From positions 1 to 64,000 of the forward strand of contig DATMML010000123.1 in NCBI GenBank assembly GCA_035570235.1: a DNA stretch of 64,000 nt. Direction: 5' to 3'. A program made the position numbers and the translations under genes. Each line of letters opens with the position of its first letter. Position 1 is the stretch's first letter. Shown piece by piece: positions 16,330 to 23,722 of this stretch. The notes under the pieces were generated by a model. The model saw only the letters and a list, made by a program, of their open reading frames with translations, had not been told where the DNA came from and ran no database searches. This stretch comes from Vicinamibacteria bacterium. GTDB taxonomy: Bacteria; Acidobacteriota; Vicinamibacteria; Fen-336.

Positions 16330-19193
16330 TTCCCGCCCCTGGCCGCGTCCGCGGTGCGCGAAGGCGGGCGAAGGGGATAGGAGGACGGCGCGGGACGCGG
16401 AGCCGCCGAGCCGTGCTCGTGAATCTGCTGGCGCTCGTTGTTGTCCTCGGGATGGAGCTGTCGATAGGGTCCGGTGATGAACTGCGCCGACTCGTCCGCC
16501 TTGAAGCGCTGGTAGAGCGCCTCCTCCTTCTTGGCCATGGTCGCGTCTCCCAATCCTTGATAACACAGCATGAGGTTGTAGTGGGCCTGCAGATCCTCGG
16601 GGTCGATGGCGAGGACCTTCTGAAACTCGGCGATGGCCTCCCCATACCGCCGCTTGAGGAAGAGCACCCGCCCGGACTGGTTCCGCACCACCCGGTCGCG
16701 GGGGTACTGCGCGCCCGCCGCCTGCAGGTGCCCAAGGGCCTCGTCATAGCGCCCCAGAGCTTTCAGAACGGTGCCGAGGAAAAAATGGGTCTTGGCCAGA
16801 CCGGGGTCCACGGCCAGGGCCTTTCGCAGGATCTCCTCCGCCCCTGCCATGTTCCCCTCCTGCACCCGCGCCCGCCCGACGTTCACCCAGCCGTCTGCGT
16901 ACTCCGGCTCCATCTCCGTGACGCCGAGGAAGGCCGCTTCCGCGCCCTTGATGTCCCCCTGCAGGAGCAGGCCGATGCCGTAGTCGTTCCAGCGCTCGCG
17001 CACGGAGCGGTCGAGGAGGGGCTTCATCGCCGGGGGGGGCGCGTTCCGGGGCAGGATCCGAAGGGAGGCCTCGGCGGAGGCCATCACGGTGATGGGGATG
17101 TCGGGGATGGCCTTGATCTGCCCGGACACCTGGGCGGTGTCGCCAGTGAAGAGCCAGCGTCCGTCGTCGTGACTAGGGGTGAGGGAGAAGGCGGGCTGGG
17201 CCGGGTCGCGCACCCCCGCGAACGACCAGTGGGTGTTCCACCAGGAGAACTTGCGGTAGTTCACCCGGGCCTTCAGGGTGACGCGGTCCCCGCAATCGTC
17301 GGGAATCCGCAGCCGGTAGTGGACGGTGTCGGCCGCCCCCGGCGGGATGAGGCGCACGTAGGCCACCGACCGCGCCATCCAGGCATTGCGCTTGTTGATA
17401 GGGTGGCCGTGCTCGTCGAGGAGCAGGCTGCGGTAGAAGTGCGCCCCCGGCTCTACCGGGCCGCCCTCCTCCATCAGGCCGCTGTGGAAGATCGTCTTTC
17501 CGTTGCTGTCCACGGCCTCAAGCTCCACCCACACGTCGGGGGCATCCACCGTCCCGCCCGGGAAGAAGTGGCCCACCTTGCGCGTGCGCACCACCACTTC
17601 CACGCGGGCGGAGTCCCCGCGGCGAAGGGCGGGATCCACCTTGTCGAGGGGCGCGATGACGGGGGCGGGCGCGGCCAGAACCGCGCGGGGAGCGCCCGCG
17701 TTCAGGGACTCCTCCCCCACCGCGAAGGTGCTGGCCAGGCGCGGCTCCCCCCCGGCCACGCTCCGCTCCTCCCCCTTCTCCGGCCCCGTCCCCGCCACCA
17801 GACCGAAGACATCGACCGTGATCTGTTTGTCGCGCAGGAAGTCCTGGGTGACCTTGAGCTGGTCCTGGTCTCGGTTTACGAAGGGCAGGGCGGTGTTGGC
17901 GGCGGGGAAACGGTGGGAGTGTACCTGCCCCTCGCGGGCGGCGGGGTCGTGGCTGGCCACGAGGGGCATGTGGCAGTCCGCGCACTTCTGGGGCCGGGCC
18001 GGATAGTAGAACGACCGCGCCCCCTCCCCGGAGATCCCGGAAGCCTGCCAATTGTCGTACTCGTTGAAGCCCCGGAACCAGCGGTAGGCGTTCACGGGAA
18101 CGTCCAGGTGCACCTTGTGGCAGGAGGAGCAGAACTCCGGCGTCTGGCGGGTGTGGAAGCTCTTCAAGAAGGTCTGCCGGTGCGGCCGGGGATCGAGCTT
18201 GAGCAGGTAGTCGTGGCCCCAGGCCAGAACCGGGTTCTCGCTCACCGCGAGGTCGTGCAGGGGCGGGTACTCGATCGTGAAGTCGCCCTGGCCCATCGTG
18301 CTCTTGACGTGCACGATGGAGTGGCAAGACGTGCAGCCAAGGCCGTTTTGCGCCTCAGCGGTGTCGATCTGGGACCGGATGGGCCGGTCGAAGCGGCCGT
18401 TGAAGAAGACGGCATGGTCATGGCAGCCCGCGCACCATTTCGAGGGCGTGGTGCCGGTTACGTCCTGCATGTACTCGATGGACTTCCGGTACCACTGGTT
18501 GTTGAAGGAAGAGAAATGGTGGGCGGAGGAGTTCCACTGGTCGTAGATGTCCTGGTGGCAGCGGCCGCAGGTCTTGCTGGTCATGAAGAAGTTGGCAGGG
18601 ATGATGCCCTTGGTGTTGGTCTCCGCCGAAGAGGGGAAGAACGGGCTCCCCGTTCCCGCGCCCTCCCCCTCCATGGAAAGAGGCGGCAGGGCGGGGTTGA
18701 TGATGGGGCGGAGGGGCTGAGGATCACGGTCGGAATGGAGGCGGGCGAAAGGAGCCGCCACCAGGGCCAGGCAGGCGCCGGCGACCATGGCCTGGTTCGC
18801 GTCGAGGGCCCGGGGGCTGCCCGCCGCCCGCCCCAGCACGTGCGCGAGCGTGAGAAGCGCGGCCAGACCCGCGCTGCCGATATGGGCATAGAGCGCCCAG
18901 CGGTACGGCCGGGTGGCTCCGAAGATCATCAAGAACACGCCGAGCGCGACGGCGGCTCCCAGGCAGAGGGCGGCCGCCTTCAGGAGCGGACCGAGGACCG
19001 AAAAGCGGCTCCGGAGGAGCGGCACGAGCGCGGCCGTGACCGCGAGGCCGAGGACCACGTGAAGCACGATGTTGCTGAAATAGAAGAGCGTGGGGTCGCT
19101 GCGCGCGGCCAGATAGGCACTGTTCAGGCCCAGGGCGAGGCAGCCCACGGCCAGCCACCGCTCGCGTCGCACGGCGTCCCAGGTGTCCGCCAT
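16326..19193 (-). CDS. Membrane-anchored pentaheme c-type cytochrome with C-terminal TPR domain
   Basis: 955 aa. Residues 13-150 contain four or five hydrophobic helices (a membrane domain). Residues about 205-410 carry five CxxCH heme-c motifs: C209 (CGRCH), C254 (CAGCH), C287 (CTSCH), C355 (CSSCH), C404 (CADCH), plus scattered His that may be distal ligands. This resembles multiheme cytochromes of the cytochrome c554/NrfB-like fold. A beta-rich region follows, then TPRs at about 760-910 (YADGWVNVGRARVQEGNMAGA, split here for length). It probably moves electrons on the outer face of the membrane; donor and acceptor are unknown. It is the first gene of the minus-strand block, ATG 19193 preceded by GGGGAGGAG. 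Its product and the next CRTAC1 protein are translationally coupled (4-nt overlap). Confidence 0.9.
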   Translation of the reverse strand: MADTWDAVRRERWLAVGCLALGLNSAYLAARSDPTLFYFSNIVLHVVLGLAVTAALVPLLRSRFSVLGPLLKAAALCLGAAVALGVFLMIFGATRPYRWALYAHIGSAGLAALLTLAHVLGRAAGSPRALDANQAMVAGACLALVAAPFARLHSDRDPQPLRPIINPALPPLSMEGEGAGTGSPFFPSSAETNTKGIIPANFFMTSKTCGRCHQDIYDQWNSSAHHFSSFNNQWYRKSIEYMQDVTGTTPSKWCAGCHDHAVFFNGRFDRPIRSQIDTAEAQNGLGCTSCHSIVHVKSTMGQGDFTIEYPPLHDLAVSENPVLAWGHDYLLKLDPRPHRQTFLKSFHTRQTPEFCSSCHKVHLDVPVNAYRWFRGFNEYDNWQASGISGEGARSFYYPARPQKCADCHMPLVASHDPAAREGQVHSHRFPAANTALPFVNRDQDQLKVTQDFLRDKQITVDVFGLVAGTGPEKGEERSVAGGEPRLASTFAVGEESLNAGAPRAVLAAPAPVIAPLDKVDPALRRGDSARVEVVVRTRKVGHFFPGGTVDAPDVWVELEAVDSNGKTIFHSGLMEEGGPVEPGAHFYRSLLLDEHGHPINKRNAWMARSVAYVRLIPPGAADTVHYRLRIPDDCGDRVTLKARVNYRKFSWWNTHWSFAGVRDPAQPAFSLTPSHDDGRWLFTGDTAQVSGQIKAIPDIPITVMASAEASLRILPRNAPPPAMKPLLDRSVRERWNDYGIGLLLQGDIKGAEAAFLGVTEMEPEYADGWVNVGRARVQEGNMAGAEEILRKALAVDPGLAKTHFFLGTVLKALGRYDEALGHLQAAGAQYPRDRVVRNQSGRVLFLKRRYGEAIAEFQKVLAIDPEDLQAHYNLMLCYQGLGDATMAKKEEALYQRFKADESAQFITGPYRQLHPEDNNERQQIHEHGSAAPRPAPSSYPLRPPSRTADAARGGK

Positions 19194-19439
19194 CGCTCCT
19201 CCCCGCCTGATCCTAGTCCGGTCCCGGGTGCTTGGGTACGCCCGGGGACGCCAAGCGGGAAAGCAATTCCCCTTCCAGGCTCGGCGCGAGGTCCTCGGGG
19301 GTGGGCCGCCCCGGGGCAGGCGCTTCTGCGGGAGCAGGTTACGCCATCGGAGAGGCAGCGCCTGGGCTAGGCCCGGAGGGGCGGCCGCCGTATTCCTAAG
19401 CGCGGGTGACCATAGGTTCTACGGGCGTGCGCGGATGTC

Positions 19440-19453
19440 CCCCTGGCCAGGGG
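19440..19453. repeat. 14-bp perfect palindrome before the selenoprotein start codon
   Basis: CCCCTGGCCAGGGG is a perfect palindrome lying 8 nt before the ATG at 19462, in the region between the divergent cytochrome operon and the selenoprotein gene. It could be an operator. In RNA the CCCC and GGGG arms could pair across a 6-nt loop and cover the G-rich ribosome-binding region. If translation begins instead at the in-frame ATG 19435, the palindrome is coding. Confidence 0.35.
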
Positions 19454-19461
19454 CGGTTATC

Positions 19462-20625
19462 ATGGGGGCCGTGGAGATTGTCACGAAGGCCAAGGACGAC
19501 CCTCCTGCCGGGGATGGCTGGATAAGGATGATCGGCGTGGCCGCGGCCGAGGGGGAGCTGAAGGACGTGTACGCCCGCTTGCGCGCGGGCGGGGGGGAGC
19601 GTCCCGCGGTTTACACGCCCCCCACGGGGGAGGTGGCGAACATCGTCAAGTCGCACAGCCTCGACCCGGAAGGGCTGGGGCTGGCCTTCGGAATGAGCGC
19701 GGCCATTCACTGGAGCCCGCGCTCGCTCCCCTGGGCTACGCGGGAGATGATCAACACCGTCACCTCCTCCGCCAACAACTGCTTCTATTGAGTGACGGCT
19801 CACGCAGAGTTTCTGCGTGCCGCCACGGACGACGAGCCGCTTGCCCGCCGGATGAAGGCGGACTTCCGCCAGGCCGGGCTGTCCGCCCGTGACCGCGCGA
19901 TGCTGGAGTACGTGGACACGCTCAGCCACACCCCCTGGGCTCTCAACCCGGCGGGGGTGGACGGACTTCGGCGGGCGGACTTCCGGGAAGAGGAGATCCT
20001 GCACGTGGTCTTGGGCTGCGCCCACTTCAACTACCTCAACCGCATGGCGGACGGGCTCGGCATCCGGTTCGAGTACGAGAGCGCGCTGCCCCCCTTCCGG
20101 CCGCGAGAGAGGGGCCCCCGGCCCGCGCCGCCTCCGCCCCTGGCCGAGCCGAGCAGGGATTCTCCGGAGGACGAACCGGGCGCTTTCTACCGCATCCTTG
20201 GCGGTAACCCGGAAGCGTGCGCGCTGGCGTCGCAGTGGCGGGCTTTCCAGCTCCGGCCCACCCCGGGCCTGGAGGCGGTGACGCGGGTCCGAGTCGCCCT
20301 CTTCGTGTCCAGCCTGGACCGCTGCCCCACCGGCTACCGATCCTACCGGCGGAGCCTGGCCCGGCTGGGCGACGACGCCGCCGTCGCCGAGGCCCTGAAC
20401 CGCGGCCAGGTCCCCCCTGGATTGCCCCCCCGGGAGCGCCTTCTCCTGGAACACGCCGCGCGCCTCACCGAGATGCCCTGGACAACCCGCGCGGAGCACC
20501 TCGACACGCTCCGCTCCGCGGGACTCGACGACCGGGGCATCCTAAAGCTCACGATGCTCGTCAGCTATTTGAGCTTCGAGAGCCGGGTGGCCCTGGGTCT
20601 CGGGGCGGGCCGGAGCGAGCTCTGA
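19462..20625 (+). CDS. AhpD-like (CMD / peroxidase-related) selenoprotein with in-frame UGA (Sec110)
   Basis: Read as one 387-residue protein in which TGA at 19789-19791 encodes selenocysteine. The frame is open on both sides of this single TGA. Residues 101-114 (TSSANNCFY-U-VTAH) match the AhpD/peroxidase-related active site N-x-C-x-x-C-x-x-x-H with Sec110 in place of the second, peroxide-reacting Cys; C107 is the resolving Cys and H114 the conserved His. Helices downstream (ARDRAMLEYVDTLSHTPW, ILHVVLGCAHFNYLNRM) continue the fold. A second AhpD-like domain (about 240-380) repeats the layout but has only C288 (CPTG). An 8-bp hairpin lies 9 nt after the TGA. ATG 19462 is the likely start, ATG 19435 an alternative. 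Known AhpD-like selenoproteins are thiol-dependent peroxidases; that role is inferred. Without Sec insertion the product would be a useless 109-aa fragment. Confidence 0.85.
19801..19819 (+). promoter_or_regulatory. Bacterial SECIS-like hairpin for UGA recoding
   Basis: CACGCAGA (19801-19808) pairs perfectly with TCTGCGTG (19812-19819) around a GTT loop; an extra GGC/GCC pairing outside it is possible after a small internal loop. Nine nt separate the TGA (19789-19791) from the stem and 17 nt separate it from the loop. Bacterial SECIS elements lie in the coding region just after the UGA and have a small apical loop with a G in its first positions, which bind SelB. Position, stem and loop G all fit. 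The stem lies inside codons for HAEFLRAA. Confidence 0.75.
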
Positions 20626-20671
20626 GCCCACCTCGTCGCAGGACGGCCTCCGGGCGCTTGGCCCCCCCGCC

Positions 20672-21709
20672 TCAGCCCGCGCGGTCCGTGGAGAACTTGT
20701 AGACGGTGGTGGTCTCGTACTTCTGACCGGGCTTGAGCCGCGTGCTCGGGAACTCCGGCTGGTTGGGAGAGTCCGGGAAGTGCTGGGTCTCGAGGCAGAA
20801 TCCGGAGCGCCCGAGGTAGCGCTTCCCGGCCTTGCCGACCGGGGACCCCTTAAGGCCGTTCCCGGAGTAGAACTGCAGCCCCGGCTCGGAGGTGAGCACC
20901 TCCAGCACCCGGCCGCGGCGGGGCTCCCACACCGAAGCCGCGCGGCGGAGCGTGCCCGCTTGGCCGTTCAGGACGAAATTGTGATCGTAGCCTCGTCCGA
21001 GGGCCAGCTGCGGATCGTCGACCCCGATGCGGGCCCCGATCGCCATCGGCTTCCTGAAGTCCAGGGGGGTGCCGGCCACGGGGGCGAGGACGCCGGTAGG
21101 AATGAGGCCGGGCCCCACGGGAGTGTAGCGGTCGGCCTCGATCGTCAACTCGTGATCGAGGATGTCCCCCTCCCCCTCTCCGGCCAGGTTGAAGTAGGGG
21201 TGGCTGGTGAGGTTCAAGACGGTATCCTTATTGGTGACGGCCTCGTAGCGGATCCAGAGCTCGCTGGCCTCGCTCAGCGTGTAGAGCACAGTCACGGCGA
21301 GGTCCCCCGGATAGCCCTCCTCGCCGTCCCGGCTCGCGTAGGTCAGACGCACGCCAGGACCCTCAGCGGTCCGGACCGCTTGGGATGCCCAGCGGACCCG
21401 CCCAAAGCCCCGGAGCCCGCCGTGCAGATGGTTCTCTCCGTCGTTGACGGAGAGACGGTGCTCCACGCCCTCGAGCGTGAAGCGTCCCTTGGCGATGCGG
21501 TTCGCGTAGCGGCCCACGATGCCTCCGAAGGCGGGGCCCGCTAGCGCATAGTCGCCCTCGGAGTCGAAGCCGAGCACGACGTCGGCCACGTGGCCGCGGC
21601 GATCAGGAACGCGCAGGGAGCGGATGACCCCGCCCAGTTCGCCGATCGTGACCTCGGCTCCAGCCGCGTTTGTCAGGGTGTGCGGAGGTCCGGGCGGCCC
21701 GCTCGGCAT
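20672..21709 (-). CDS. galM: Aldose 1-epimerase (galactose mutarotase)
   Basis: 345 aa from ATG 21709, which has AGGAGG 11 nt upstream; a GTG at 21721 is in frame but sits directly on that ribosome-binding site. Interconverts alpha and beta anomers of galactose, glucose or related sugars. Family landmarks are present: GRYANRIAKGRF, NHLHGG with a catalytic His, TSHPYFNLAG with the second catalytic His, YDHNFVLN, and the C-terminal Glu region CLETQHFPDSPN. No signal peptide is seen, so it is cytoplasmic. It ends the GH42 / sugar ABC transporter operon, where it would turn newly imported or released beta-galactose into the alpha form for catabolism. Confidence 0.93.
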   Translation of the reverse strand: MPSGPPGPPHTLTNAAGAEVTIGELGGVIRSLRVPDRRGHVADVVLGFDSEGDYALAGPAFGGIVGRYANRIAKGRFTLEGVEHRLSVNDGENHLHGGLRGFGRVRWASQAVRTAEGPGVRLTYASRDGEEGYPGDLAVTVLYTLSEASELWIRYEAVTNKDTVLNLTSHPYFNLAGEGEGDILDHELTIEADRYTPVGPGLIPTGVLAPVAGTPLDFRKPMAIGARIGVDDPQLALGRGYDHNFVLNGQAGTLRRAASVWEPRRGRVLEVLTSEPGLQFYSGNGLKGSPVGKAGKRYLGRSGFCLETQHFPDSPNQPEFPSTRLKPGQKYETTTVYKFSTDRAG

Positions 21710-21788
21710 CTTGGCCAACACCTCCTCCCCCCCGGGCCCTACGCTCCCTGTTCGGGGCCAGGCGTCCCGCCCGACTCCCCCTCCGCGG

Positions 21789-22748
21789 CTAGTTCTTTTC
21801 GAGCTTGGCCCACTCGGCGACGTACGCCTCCAGGTTCTCGGGCGTCACCACGTCCACTCCCGAGTCCATGACGCTCTTGGCGGGCGGCTTGCCCGCCTTG
21901 ATCCCGGCCAGAAGCCGGACCGGCTCGCTGCCCCATCCGAAGTACTTCTGGCCAATCAGGACCTGGACCTTGCCCGCCCGCATGATCTCGGGCGCGGGGG
22001 GGATGGTGTCGAAGCTGACGAACTTGGTGCGCGCGGGATTCACGGGGGCGAGGGCGTTGCGGGTGAACACCGGCCAGCCGCCCACCGAGATCCAGGCCCC
22101 CAGGTCGCTGTACTTGTTGGTCGCGGTGGCGATGATCTCGACGCAGCGAACCGCGTCTTCCTTGATGTCGAAGACCTCCACCACCTTGATCCCGGGATGG
22201 CCCTGGAGCGACTCCTGCACGCCCTCTAGGCGGCGGCGGAGATTCTCCGCCCCCAGGCTCGTGATGATGGCCACCGTCCCCTTGTCGCCCAGCAGCTTGG
22301 CCGTCTGCTCCCCCATGATCTTGCCGGAGGCGAAGTCGTCGACCCCGTAGAAGGCGATGCGCTTGGACTTGGGCGCGTCGGCGTCCCAGGTCACCACGGG
22401 GATCCCGGACTCCACCGCCTTGTTGATGGTGTCGGTCAGGAAGTCGCCGTTCGTGCAGGAGATCGCGATGCCGTCCACGCGCTGGGTGATGAATGACTCC
22501 AGGATCTCCTTCTGGCGGAGCTGGTCGGCGGTCTCCGAGGCGCGCCAGATGATCTCCACGTTGCCCAGGGCGGCCGCGGCCCGCTCCGCGCCGACCTTGG
22601 CGTAGTTGAAGACGGGCAGGTCCAGCGACTTCGGGATCACCGCGAAGCGGTACTTGGCCGTCGCCGGGGCCGACGCCGGCCCGGCCCCACCGCAGGCCAC
22701 GAGCAGCAACCCCGACAGGCCCCAGAAAATCGGAAAGCGCAGGTTCAT
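21789..22748 (-). CDS. Sugar-binding lipoprotein of an RbsB-like ABC importer
   Basis: 319 aa. The signal peptide ends in a lipobox LLVAC (Cys19), so the mature protein is a lipid-anchored periplasmic binding protein. The Peripla_BP_4 fold is evident: YRFAVIPKSLDLPVF at the start, DGIAISCTNGDFL, GIPVVTWDADAP and GVDDFASGKIMGEQTA, as in ribose- and rhamnose-type binding proteins. It captures a monosaccharide for the permease and ATPase encoded just upstream (6 nt from permease start to this stop side, same strand). With beta-galactosidase and mutarotase in the operon, galactose or a related sugar is a reasonable but unproven ligand. Confidence 0.92.
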   Translation of the reverse strand: MNLRFPIFWGLSGLLLVACGGAGPASAPATAKYRFAVIPKSLDLPVFNYAKVGAERAAAALGNVEIIWRASETADQLRQKEILESFITQRVDGIAISCTNGDFLTDTINKAVESGIPVVTWDADAPKSKRIAFYGVDDFASGKIMGEQTAKLLGDKGTVAIITSLGAENLRRRLEGVQESLQGHPGIKVVEVFDIKEDAVRCVEIIATATNKYSDLGAWISVGGWPVFTRNALAPVNPARTKFVSFDTIPPAPEIMRAGKVQVLIGQKYFGWGSEPVRLLAGIKAGKPPAKSVMDSGVDVVTPENLEAYVAEWAKLEKN

Positions 22749-22754
22749 GTGGAC

Positions 22755-23714
22755 TCAGGCTCCTTTCTTGGCGATCAACTGGTCCATGACCACGATGCCC
22801 ACCACGGCCAGGCCCACGATGAGCCGGTCATAGAAGGTCGCGCCCGGGATCTGGGGCAGCGCGTTGCGGAGCACGCCGAAGATCAGCGTGCCCAGCACCG
22901 CCCCCAGGACGGACCCCCGCCCACCGGAGAGGCTGGCTCCGCCCACCACGGCGGAGGCGATGATGTCCAGCTCGTAGCCGGTGGCGAGATCGGCCTTCCC
23001 CTGCCCCAGGACCAGGGTCAGGATCACGCCCGAGACGGAGGCCAGCACTCCCGCGGCAACGTAGACCACGGTCTTGACGCGCCCCACGCGGATTCCGGAG
23101 AAATGGGCGGCCGTCTCGTTGCCGCCCAGGGCGAACACGGCGCGGCCCCCCTGGTAGCTCTTCATGAAGACGTGGAAGAGGAGGGCCAGGGCCACCATCA
23201 CGATCGGCGCCAACCAGTCGGGGGGAAGCCCCAGGGGGCGGAAGCCCGCGGGGAGCCGGCTGGAGACGTCGAAATAGCGCCCCTCGGTGATGATGAAGGC
23301 CAGGCCGCGGCTGATTCCCATCACGCCCAGGGTGGCGATGAAGGGGGGCAGCCGGACCAGGACCACCAGCGCGGAAGTGATCCCGCCCGCCACCACTCCC
23401 ACCAGGAGCCCGGCCAGGGTCGAGGAGAGCAGCGGCCAACCCGACACCACGTAGAGCTGGCCGGTCACCACCCCCGAGAGCGCGATCACCGCGCCCGGGG
23501 CGAGGTCGATGCCCCCGGAAATGATCACCATGGCCGCGCCAATGGCGGAGATGCCGTAGATCGACGAGTACTTCAGGATCAAGACCGTGTTGGCGGCGTT
23601 CAGGAAGGGATGGGGCCGACCGCCCGCGGGCCAGAGGTACCAGCCGAAGAACGCCATCTCCAGGAGGAGGATGAGCAGGGTGCCCAGCTCGCGGACCCTC
23701 AGCAGCCTCCCCAT
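22755..23714 (-). CDS. Sugar ABC transporter permease (RbsC-like)
   Basis: 319 aa, strongly hydrophobic with about 8-10 membrane helices. Family signatures include GGIDLAPGAVIALSGVVTG, the conserved region of BPD_transp_2 permeases, and GGNETAAHFSGIRV, the usual GGN-x-x-A-A-x-x-S-G motif that contacts the ATPase. It forms the membrane channel, probably as a homodimer, for the importer whose ATPase ends 8 nt upstream and whose binding protein starts 6 nt downstream. Substrate is a monosaccharide, unspecified. Confidence 0.93.
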   Translation of the reverse strand: MGRLLRVRELGTLLILLLEMAFFGWYLWPAGGRPHPFLNAANTVLILKYSSIYGISAIGAAMVIISGGIDLAPGAVIALSGVVTGQLYVVSGWPLLSSTLAGLLVGVVAGGITSALVVLVRLPPFIATLGVMGISRGLAFIITEGRYFDVSSRLPAGFRPLGLPPDWLAPIVMVALALLFHVFMKSYQGGRAVFALGGNETAAHFSGIRVGRVKTVVYVAAGVLASVSGVILTLVLGQGKADLATGYELDIIASAVVGGASLSGGRGSVLGAVLGTLIFGVLRNALPQIPGATFYDRLIVGLAVVGIVVMDQLIAKKGA

Positions 23715-23722
23715 TTCGATCC

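Noticed and set aside
16413-19370. 985-aa plus-strand open frame
   Set aside because: Antisense of the pentaheme cytochrome gene; low-complexity composition and no motifs, while the minus strand has five heme sites.
19183-19791. Separate 202-aa ORF ending at TGA 19789-19791, and a separate 277-aa ORF from 19792
   Set aside because: The first lacks the second half of the AhpD fold and begins with Arg/Gly-rich non-coding sequence; the second would start in the middle of the active site. Together with Sec at the TGA they form one normal protein.
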